From an uncultured Lachnospiraceae bacterium (lineage in GTDB: Bacteria > Bacillota > Clostridia > Lachnospirales > Lachnospiraceae), in contig CAMUYQ010000003.1 of NCBI GenBank assembly GCA_947165025.1, positions 1 to 54,746 on the forward strand: DNA of 54,746 nucleotides, given 5' to 3'. Shown here piece after piece: positions 24,313 to 31,117 of this stretch; the stretch's first letter is position 1; each line of letters starts with the position of its first letter. A model generated the notes under the pieces. The model saw only the letters and a list, made by a program, of their open reading frames with translations, did not search any database and was not told the DNA's origin. Made by a program: the position numbers and the translations under genes.

Positions 24313-26303
24313 TGAAATATTACGTTGACTGTAAAGCAAAGGCGGGCGGAGACGGAACATCCGGTCGCCCGTTTAATACGATAAATGCTGCTGCAGCTCT
24401 TGCAATGGCAGGTGATGAGGTCATCGTCGCACCGGGTATATACCGCGAGGACGTGAACCCCATAAATGCCGGTACTGAAAAAGAACGGATCGTTTACAGA
24501 AGCGAAAAGCCGCTCGAAGCTGTCATAACCGGTGCCGACAGGTTCACGACGTGGGAGCATCACGAAGGCGACGTGTATAAGCTCACCGTGCCCAACTCGT
24601 ATTTCGGCGCTTATAATCCCTACACAACACTTGTCGAGGGCGACTGGCTCAACATAACGGTCCCCATGCACACAGGCGATGTTTTCTTAAACGGCAGGTC
24701 AATGTACGAAAAGGACGCATACGCGAAAATCATAAGCCCGGAGTATTACGACTCATCCTGGGACCGTGATTTTACATTGCATACGTGGTATACCGGGCAG
24801 GATTACGACAAAGACGAGACGATCATATACGCAAACTTCTGCGGAGCCGATCCGAACAGTGAGAATGCAGAGATAAGCGTTCGTGCACACTGCTTCTGGC
24901 CGGCAGCGGAGCATGTAGACTATATAACCCTTTCGGGATTTACCGTGACACAGGCCGCAACACAGTGGGCACCGCCGACGGCCCTTCAGGAGGGCATGAT
25001 CGGCCCGCACTGGTCAAAGGGATGGATAATTGAGGACTGTGATGTTTCCGAGAGCAAATGCTGCGGTATATCACTCGGAAAATACAGGCAGCAGAACAAC
25101 GACAACAAGTGGATGCACTTCAAATACAAGGACGGAGCGCAGACGCAGAGAGACTGCAGCCTCATCGCACAGCTTGACGGATGGAGCAGGGATACGATCG
25201 GTTCACACATCGTCAGGAACTGCGATATACATGACTGCGGACAGACGGGTATCGTCGGCAATCTCGGCTCCGTTTTCTCTGTCATCGAGAACTGTCATAT
25301 CCATAACAATAACAACAAGAGAAACCTTGCAGGCGCCGAAACCGGCGGTATCAAGCTTCATGCGGCGATAGACGTCATCATAAGGAACAACCACATCCAT
25401 GACAACGTGCGCGGCATCTGGCTTGACTGGCAGTGCCAGGGAACGAGGGTAACATCCAATTTCTTCCATGATAACAGCATGGCGAGAGACCATCTGTTAA
25501 AGAGCGAGTGCACCGAAGGACTGGGACTTGGTGAAGATCTGTGGATCGAGATCGCGCACGGTCCGACACTTGTCGACAATAACGTAATGATGTCGGAGCG
25601 ATCACTTCGGATCGCATCCCAGGGTATAGCGCTCGTACACAATCTTATATGCGGTTCGATAACCGGAGTCGGAAGAGGTGTCAACAACGGTGCGAACGAG
25701 TATGCATCCCCGAGATACACACCGATACACAGACCGCACAGTACGGCCATCACCGGATTCATGACCGTACTTCACGGAGACATCAGGTTCTACAACAATG
25801 TATTTGTCCAGACCGATGTCAGGGAAGGAATGAAAGAGATATGCAAAGGCGACGGTGATGACTGGGATGATATGAACCTTACAGTCGGAACCGTTCCTTA
25901 CAGCGGATACATGAAAGAAGACAAATGGAAGAGTATGTTTGAAGGATACTGCGGTGAAGGATCCGAGACACCCAGAGACAGATATTACATGCCGCTTCCC
26001 GTATGGACGGGTGGAAACGTGTTCTTTAACGGAGCAAAGCCGTGCGATATCGAAGATGACTGTACGGAAGATACTGCCCATAAGATAAGTGTTGAGCTTA
26101 AGGAGGAGAATGGCCGCATCACGGTCGTATCCGACTTTATGTCATATCTGAAAAGCGCAAAGATGATAACATCACAGACGCTCGGAAAGGCGTTCGAGCC
26201 GGAAGAGCGTTTTGAGAACCCCGACGGATCGGATATCGTGTTTGATACCGATATCTACGGAAAGAAGAGGGGATCATCGCCTGTTGCGGGGCCTTTTGTG
26301 TAA
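24309..26303 (+). CDS. GH120-type beta-xylosidase (right-handed beta-helix)
   Basis: The 664-residue protein follows the pattern I know from GH120 xylosidases: N-terminal GDGTSGRPFNTINAAAALA and PNSYFGAYNPY, a jelly-roll insert, and a long beta-helix core with WAPPTA, WSKGWIIEDC and GQTGIVGNLGSVFS. The expected catalytic residues are both visible: Asp373 in WLDW (nucleophile) and Glu414 in IEIAHGP (acid/base). The N-terminus has no signal peptide, so it should cleave imported xylo-oligosaccharides in the cytoplasm. Oddly it is the last gene of an exporter operon and overlaps the permease by 4 bases, so xylosidase and export are co-expressed. A pectate-lyase-like role is less likely given the catalytic pair. 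Confidence 0.82.
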   Translation: MMKYYVDCKAKAGGDGTSGRPFNTINAAAALAMAGDEVIVAPGIYREDVNPINAGTEKERIVYRSEKPLEAVITGADRFTTWEHHEGDVYKLTVPNSYFGAYNPYTTLVEGDWLNITVPMHTGDVFLNGRSMYEKDAYAKIISPEYYDSSWDRDFTLHTWYTGQDYDKDETIIYANFCGADPNSENAEISVRAHCFWPAAEHVDYITLSGFTVTQAATQWAPPTALQEGMIGPHWSKGWIIEDCDVSESKCCGISLGKYRQQNNDNKWMHFKYKDGAQTQRDCSLIAQLDGWSRDTIGSHIVRNCDIHDCGQTGIVGNLGSVFSVIENCHIHNNNNKRNLAGAETGGIKLHAAIDVIIRNNHIHDNVRGIWLDWQCQGTRVTSNFFHDNSMARDHLLKSECTEGLGLGEDLWIEIAHGPTLVDNNVMMSERSLRIASQGIALVHNLICGSITGVGRGVNNGANEYASPRYTPIHRPHSTAITGFMTVLHGDIRFYNNVFVQTDVREGMKEICKGDGDDWDDMNLTVGTVPYSGYMKEDKWKSMFEGYCGEGSETPRDRYYMPLPVWTGGNVFFNGAKPCDIEDDCTEDTAHKISVELKEENGRITVVSDFMSYLKSAKMITSQTLGKAFEPEERFENPDGSDIVFDTDIYGKKRGSSPVAGPFV

Positions 26304-26336
26304 TGCCTCCAAAAACAATATATTGATAAAAACAAA

Positions 26337-26366
26337 TTGACAAACACTATATCATGCGGTACTAAT
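26337..26366 (+). promoter_or_regulatory. Likely SigA promoter for glmM
   Basis: TTGACA (26337-26342) is followed 18 bases later by ACTAAT (26361-26366), a weaker -10. The leader to the ATG at 26407 carries AAAGGAGA. This separates glmM from the GH120 operon, in a gap of about 100 bases. Confidence 0.5.
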
Positions 26367-26406
26367 GATATGGAGTACTTTTTTTGACCAAAAGGAGACA
26401 AGGACT

Positions 26407-27759
26407 ATGGGTAAATATTTCGGGACTGACGGATTCCGCGGCAAGGCGGGGGTTGTGCTCACGGCCGAGCATGCCTTCAGGATCGGACAGTATCTCGGCT
26501 GGTACTACAGCAGGGAGAAGGCTGCCAAGATAGTGATAGGAAAGGATACGAGACGTTCATCGTATATGTACGAGAATGCTCTTTCGGCAGGTATCACCTC
26601 GACGGGCGGTAACTGCTATCTCCTTCATGTAACGACGACACCGTGCGTCAGCTATATTACGAGAACCGAAGGGTTTGACTGTGGTATCATGATATCCGCC
26701 AGCCACAACCCGTTCTTTGATAACGGTATCAAACTTCTCAACAGCGAAGGCGAGAAGATGGAAGACGAAGTTCAGGATATGATCGAGAAGTTCATAGACG
26801 GTGAACTTGATGATGTAGTGCCCGCCACTGAGGATAAGATAGGTCAGACGATCGATTTTTATTCCGGAAGGAACAGATATATCGGTTATCTTACATCCAT
26901 CGCACCCGTTTCCTTCGAAAATCGCAAGGTCGCACTTGACTGCGCGAACGGAAGTGCGTGGATGATCGGACGTGCCGTTTTTGATGCTCTCGGTGCTAAG
27001 AACTATGTCATGAACAATACACCCGACGGTGTAAATATTAATGCAAATGCAGGCTCGACTCATATCGAGGGCCTTCAGAAATATGTCAGGGAGAACAAGG
27101 TTGATGTCGGATTCGCTTTTGACGGTGATGCCGACAGATGTCTTGCCGTTGATGAGTACGGTGATGTCGTAAACGGAGACATGATCATGTACATCTGTGC
27201 AAAGCATTTCAAAGGCAAGGGTATGCTGCCGAGCAATACTGTCGTTACGACCATCATGAGTAACTTCGGCCTGTACAAGGCACTTGACAATATCGGTATC
27301 GGATACGAGAAGACAAAGGTCGGTGACAGATACGTTTACGAGAACATGAAGGAGAACAACCACATGCTCGGCGGAGAGCAGTCCGGACATGTCATCTTCA
27401 GAAAATATGCTCATACCGGAGACGGTCTTGTTACGGCGATCATGCTCATGACCGTCATGGTTGAGACCCAGCTTCCGCTTTCGGTTCTTGCCGGCGAGAT
27501 CAAGATGTATCCTCAGGTGCTCAAGAACGTCGAAGTTGATGACAAGGAGAAGACGCTTGACGATCCCGCTGTCAAAAAGGCTGTCGAGGATACCGGAAAC
27601 TATCTCGGAAATGACGGAAGGGTACTCCTTCGTGCGTCCGGAACGGAGCCCGTTCTGCGCGTGATGTCCGAAGCGGTAACATACAAAGACTGCGAGAAGT
27701 GTGTCGATGAGATCATCGATGCGATGAAACAGTCAGGCCATCTTATCAAAATAAGGTAA
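26407..27759 (+). CDS. glmM: Phosphoglucosamine mutase
   Basis: A 450-residue member of the alpha-D-phosphohexomutase family, the usual length for GlmM. It interconverts glucosamine-6-phosphate and glucosamine-1-phosphate in the cytoplasm, for UDP-GlcNAc and thus peptidoglycan. Visible are the start GTDGFRGKAG, the phosphoserine loop ISASHNP (Ser99), the metal site DGDADRC, the sugar-binding GGEQSGH and the phosphate-binding RASGTEPVLRV. The fit to GlmM over ManB/PGM rests on the GTDGFRG start and the neighbours. It leads a three-gene run with a hexapeptide-repeat protein and nagB. Confidence 0.93.
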   Translation: MGKYFGTDGFRGKAGVVLTAEHAFRIGQYLGWYYSREKAAKIVIGKDTRRSSYMYENALSAGITSTGGNCYLLHVTTTPCVSYITRTEGFDCGIMISASHNPFFDNGIKLLNSEGEKMEDEVQDMIEKFIDGELDDVVPATEDKIGQTIDFYSGRNRYIGYLTSIAPVSFENRKVALDCANGSAWMIGRAVFDALGAKNYVMNNTPDGVNINANAGSTHIEGLQKYVRENKVDVGFAFDGDADRCLAVDEYGDVVNGDMIMYICAKHFKGKGMLPSNTVVTTIMSNFGLYKALDNIGIGYEKTKVGDRYVYENMKENNHMLGGEQSGHVIFRKYAHTGDGLVTAIMLMTVMVETQLPLSVLAGEIKMYPQVLKNVEVDDKEKTLDDPAVKKAVEDTGNYLGNDGRVLLRASGTEPVLRVMSEAVTYKDCEKCVDEIIDAMKQSGHLIKIR

Positions 27760-27772
27760 AGGGGGAAACATA

Positions 27773-28444
27773 ATGGATTGTACCATTGAAGCGCTTTATG
27801 ACCTGTCGCACACGCAGGCGGCGGATTATCTGAAACAGTTCAAATACCCTTGGGAAGCGCTTGAAGGGATCAAGGAACTGATACTTAAGATCGGGCAGAC
27901 TCTTGATGCGTCGGAATACGATCATCCGAAGGATGATGTGTGGATCGCGAAGGATGCCAGGATATATCCGAATAACTATATCGACGGACCGTGCATCATC
28001 GGCCACAAGACGGAGGTACGTCCGGGAGCTTTTGTCAGAGGATCGGCACTTGTCGGTGACAACTGCGTTGTCGGCAACTCGACAGAACTCAAGAATGTCA
28101 TTCTTTTTGATAACGTGCAGGTTCCGCACTACAACTATGTGGGTGATTCGATACTCGGCTACAAAGCACACATGGGAGCCGGATCGATCACAAGTAATGT
28201 CAAGTCGGACAAGAAGCTTGTTGTCATCAAGAACGGTGACGAGCATATCGAGACGGGACGCAAGAAGGTAGGCGCGCTTGTCGGTGACCGCGTGGAAGTG
28301 GGATGTAATTCAGTGCTCAACCCGGGAACTGTGATCGGAAGAGACAGCAATGTTTATCCCGTATCATGTGTACGCGGTGTCATCCCCGAAAATCATATTT
28401 TCAAGGAGGCAACAAAGATCGTCGTCAAAAAGCGTGACGACTGA
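27773..28444 (+). CDS. Left-handed beta-helix protein, GlmU acetyltransferase-like half
   Basis: The 223-residue protein has a helical N-terminus of about 60 residues, then a hexapeptide-repeat left-handed helix (e.g. VWIAKDARIYPNNYIDGPCI, GHKTEVRPGAFVRGSALVGD, GAGSITSNVK). It resembles the C-terminal half of GlmU but has no N-terminal GTP-type nucleotidyltransferase domain and lacks its LGxGTRM-type loop. It is often annotated as a UDP-GlcNAc pyrophosphorylase, which the sequence does not support. Placed 13 bases after glmM and 33 before nagB, it more likely acts as an acyltransferase on an amino-sugar phosphate, but the substrate is not known. Confidence 0.75.
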   Translation: MDCTIEALYDLSHTQAADYLKQFKYPWEALEGIKELILKIGQTLDASEYDHPKDDVWIAKDARIYPNNYIDGPCIIGHKTEVRPGAFVRGSALVGDNCVVGNSTELKNVILFDNVQVPHYNYVGDSILGYKAHMGAGSITSNVKSDKKLVVIKNGDEHIETGRKKVGALVGDRVEVGCNSVLNPGTVIGRDSNVYPVSCVRGVIPENHIFKEATKIVVKKRDD

Positions 28445-28477
28445 TCATATGGGATAATAAGGAGGGATAAGGATAAC

Positions 28478-29209
28478 ATGAGAGTAATTGTAGCAGACAC
28501 CTACGAAGAGGGCGCAAAGCTCGCAGCAGATGTCATTGACAAGCTCGTCAGAGAAAAGCCTGACTGTACACTTGGTCTTGCGACCGGTTCAAGCCCTGTC
28601 GGCATGTACAAAGAGCTTGCCAGAAGATGTAAGGACGAGGGCCTTGATTTTTCAAAGGTTCATTCGGTAAACCTTGATGAGTATGTCGGCCTTGAGCCTG
28701 CACATCCTCAGAGCTACCGGTTCTTCATGGATGACAATCTGTTCAACCACATCAATATCGACAAGGCTAACACATACGTTGCAAAGGGCGTCGGTGATGT
28801 GGAGGCAAACATTAAGGAATTCAACGACATACTTGATAAGACCGATATCGATCTTCAGGTTCTCGGGGTAGGTCCGGACGGACATCTCGGATTCAACGAG
28901 CCCGGCGCGTTCCTGTATGAGAAGGCACACAAGGAAACACTTGAGGACAGCACGATCGATGCCAACACAAGATTTTTCGCAAGCCGTGACGAAGTCCCCA
29001 GATTTGCCGTTACGATGGGCATGGGAAGCATAATGAAGGCAAAGACCCTTCTGATGATAATCAACGGCAACAAGCAGGATGCCGCAAAGAAGCTTCTGAT
29101 GGACGACAAGATTGATCCGATGTGCCCGGCAACGTTCATGCGCCTTCACAGGGATGCCATCGTTGTGATCGAGAAGAAGCTTGCCGATGAGATCGGATAT
29201 CGCGTGTGA
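28478..29209 (+). CDS. nagB: Glucosamine-6-phosphate deaminase
   Basis: The 243-residue protein is a complete NagB. It converts glucosamine-6-phosphate to fructose-6-phosphate plus ammonia. Visible are the phosphate loop LGLATGSSPVGMYKEL, the catalytic Asp in SVNLDEYVGL, the ring-opening His and partners in GVGPDGHLGFNEPG, and TRFFASRDEVPRFAVTMGM. It follows glmM and the hexapeptide-repeat protein, and there is no nagA beside it. Thus it may balance flux between glycolysis and cell-wall amino sugars rather than serve only catabolism. Confidence 0.95.
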   Translation: MRVIVADTYEEGAKLAADVIDKLVREKPDCTLGLATGSSPVGMYKELARRCKDEGLDFSKVHSVNLDEYVGLEPAHPQSYRFFMDDNLFNHINIDKANTYVAKGVGDVEANIKEFNDILDKTDIDLQVLGVGPDGHLGFNEPGAFLYEKAHKETLEDSTIDANTRFFASRDEVPRFAVTMGMGSIMKAKTLLMIINGNKQDAAKKLLMDDKIDPMCPATFMRLHRDAIVVIEKKLADEIGYRV

Positions 29210-29303
29210 CAGTACTGTGACAGTGCGTCTGATAGTATATATATGATCAAAGACCGGAAGCGGTGATGATCACAGTTGCAACAGTTGTTAAGGAGGAAAA
29301 ACC

Positions 29304-29594
29304 ATGGATAACGAAAAGATCATTAATGATTCAACTCTTGAAGAAGTTAACGGCGGAAAGAGCGAAGGTGAGCTCGAGAGAGAAGAGAAGAGAAAAAATG
29401 AGAGAAAGCTTCACGGCTTTATCGCAAAGGACATGGCAGGTAATGTAACATTTACCGACAAGACAGGTGCGGTTGGCACATTTACGGCATCAGAGTGGAA
29501 CAACCTTCGCAAGAACTGGGATTACACAGGAAATCCCGAGTATTTCATGGAGACGATCAATGTTTCCGAATTAAAAGGGCTGGAAAAGGCATAA
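29304..29594 (+). CDS. Double-glycine leader peptide, candidate NHLP-exported precursor
   Basis: The 96-residue peptide has a short leader ending in a double-glycine site: NDSTLEEVNGG, with Gly-Gly at residues 17-18 and hydrophobic residues at -4 and -7 positions typical of C39 peptidase substrates. The presumed product is 78 residues: a charged KSEGELEREEKRKNERK stretch and a more hydrophobic end (FTASEWNNLRKNWDYTG). There is no Cys, so lanthionine or sactipeptide rings are excluded. An AAGGAGG site lies just upstream. The matching peptidase-ABC transporter is encoded at 31118. No modifying enzyme is nearby, so the product may be exported unmodified. Confidence 0.7.
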   Translation: MDNEKIINDSTLEEVNGGKSEGELEREEKRKNERKLHGFIAKDMAGNVTFTDKTGAVGTFTASEWNNLRKNWDYTGNPEYFMETINVSELKGLEKA

Positions 29595-29681
29595 AAGCCT
29601 GAAAAAAACCTAAATAATCATCAGCATACAGCCGATATATTAATTGAAGGAGTTAACATAAGATTACAAGGAGGTGATCAT

Positions 29682-29873
29682 ATGACATTTGCTTCTTTAA
29701 ACGATATATCGGCTGTTGCAGCTACTTTGCCATATGAAAAGCTCCGGCGCGATAAGGAAAGGGACAGGGAAAGGTCGAAAAAGAAAAAGAAACCCGCGTT
29801 CAGACAATTATTGGAAAAGGAGGCTGAAGAGGAGTTCGGAAGAATGGGCTGCTTCTTCGAGGCAAAAGTATGA
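29682..29873 (+). CDS. Small highly charged protein beside the leader peptide
   Basis: A 63-residue protein with a strong AAGGAGGTGATC site and ATG. After a short start (FASLNDISAVAATLPYEK) it is a run of K, R and E (DKERDRERSKKKKKP), then an acidic helix and a final GRMGCFFEAKV. It has no double-glycine site, signal peptide or membrane helix. A 31-base terminator follows. Its position beside the precursor suggests a second exported peptide or an intracellular partner; I do not recognise it. Confidence 0.6.
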   Translation: MTFASLNDISAVAATLPYEKLRRDKERDRERSKKKKKPAFRQLLEKEAEEEFGRMGCFFEAKV

Positions 29874-29891
29874 TGACAAAACCGGTAAAGT

Positions 29892-29922
29892 AAAACGTCC
29901 TGTCGAACGGCAGGACGTTTTT
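29892..29922. terminator. Bidirectional terminator between the peptide genes and the amidase
   Basis: AACGTCCTG and CAGGACGTT form a perfect 9-base stem around an 8-base loop. It is preceded by AA and followed by TTT, giving an A-run and T-run on either side, so it can stop both the forward peptide transcript and the reverse amidase transcript. Confidence 0.8.
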
Positions 29923-29947
29923 CATGTCAAAGATCATATGATTCGGA

Positions 29948-30745
29948 TCATTTTGAGAGGCCGTAGTATGCTGCAATGCCTCTTGCATCCGCGATGCCGA
30001 GTTCCTGAAGCTGTGCCTGTGTTGTCAGGTGGTTCTGAAGATCGGAAGGAGAAGTGCAGTATGCGTGTTCAACGATGATGCAGGGTATACCTGCGCTTTT
30101 TGCTTTGTTGATGAGCGCGTAGTAATCTTTCGGTGTTCCGTCGGGATAAGTGCCTACGGAAGAATTCCTCATGACTATACCGGTACCCGTCGGGCAGAGC
30201 TTCCAGTTGTTGATCGAAAGGCCCGTTGCCGTAAGCTGCGGCATTATATTCTGGGCAAGCGCAAACGCTGACATGCATACATCCGAGCGGTAGAACGGAT
30301 TAGGGATGACGATCTTGCTCCCGCACTGGCTGCTGTCAAGGTCTGCGTCATAATCGTTGTGAAGGCTGACTATGGCATTGGCACCGATTGATTTTGCGTA
30401 GTTTACGCGCCCCGACAGACATGCTGCAGTCGAAGAAGGATCGGCACCGTACGGGCAGTCGAGAGTAGTCCTTGTCATGTAGACGCTCACGCCTTTGTAT
30501 GTCTCAAGTTCCTGCTTGCAGTACATGGCTATCGCAAGATCGGCGTATTCTTCGACAAAGGAATCGTAATGGCATCCGTTGTGGGTCGTATCATGTCCGG
30601 GATCAAGTACAACTACAACGTTCTTTGCGGCCTTCTTTTTCGGGTTTGTCTTTGCATCTGCCGGGATAAAGATCAGTCCGGCGATCGTGCATGTCAGGAC
30701 CGCGCAGACAAAAGTCCTGATAAAGTGCTTTGCTGATGTGTTCAT
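29948..30745 (-). CDS. Secreted N-acetylmuramoyl-L-alanine amidase (Amidase_3)
   Basis: The 265-residue protein has a signal peptide (FVCAVLTCTIAGLIFIPADA). The catalytic zinc site of Amidase_3 is intact: VVVLDPGHD (His), the acidic EEYADLA, IVSLHND (His) and the general acid in IIVEHAYCTSPSD. It cleaves the amide between MurNAc and L-alanine outside the cell. It runs opposite to its neighbours, in a gap between the precursor peptide and its exporters, with GGGAGGA before its ATG and a shared terminator at its end. There are no wall-binding repeats. Confidence 0.93.
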   Translation of the reverse strand: MNTSAKHFIRTFVCAVLTCTIAGLIFIPADAKTNPKKKAAKNVVVVLDPGHDTTHNGCHYDSFVEEYADLAIAMYCKQELETYKGVSVYMTRTTLDCPYGADPSSTAACLSGRVNYAKSIGANAIVSLHNDYDADLDSSQCGSKIVIPNPFYRSDVCMSAFALAQNIMPQLTATGLSINNWKLCPTGTGIVMRNSSVGTYPDGTPKDYYALINKAKSAGIPCIIVEHAYCTSPSDLQNHLTTQAQLQELGIADARGIAAYYGLSK

Positions 30746-30872
30746 ATTTATCCTCCCTTCAAGTTTACATGTAGATTATACTATATTATATTTTGCTGTG
30801 GCGATAATTTGCGCAAAATGGTAGAATTATCCTGTTAGTCTTTTATTTGTATTATGTATCAAGGAGACGATT

Positions 30873-31094
30873 ATGAGCGAACTGTTTCGTAAAAAAAGTC
30901 TGGAGAGGATATCCTCCCCCGAACAGCTGAATGATTATATCCGTGTTACGACACCTTCCGTATGGCTCGTGCTCGTGGCCACGGTAATACTTCTGCTCGG
31001 ACTTTTAGCATGGAGCATTATGGGTACGATCGATGAAGAGAAGGCGGACGGAACCGTTAAGAGTGTCCACCCGATCACGTTTGTGACAAATTAG
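30873..31094 (+). CDS. NHLP secretion (HlyD-like) protein, N-terminal stub only
   Basis: The 73-residue protein has the N-terminal signature of NHLP secretion proteins (LFRKKSLERISSPEQLNDYI, then RVTTPSVWL) and one membrane helix (VLVATVILLLGLLAWSIMG). It stops about 20 residues after the helix, whereas the family normally continues with a roughly 200-residue adaptor. The transporter gene begins 23 bases on, so the rest is deleted, not frameshifted. An intact AAGGAGAC site and no internal stop mean it is probably still made, as a naturally shortened form or a decayed gene. Confidence 0.75.
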   Translation: MSELFRKKSLERISSPEQLNDYIRVTTPSVWLVLVATVILLLGLLAWSIMGTIDEEKADGTVKSVHPITFVTN

Positions 31095-31117
31095 TAAAGC
31101 GATCTGAATTTGGAAAC

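Noticed and set aside
26557-27414. Minus-strand open frame of 285 codons opposite glmM
   Set aside because: It is a shadow of the glmM codons; the plus-strand protein has all catalytic motifs.
27773-28444. UDP-GlcNAc pyrophosphorylase
   Set aside because: The nucleotidyltransferase half and its signature loop are missing; only the hexapeptide-repeat half is present.
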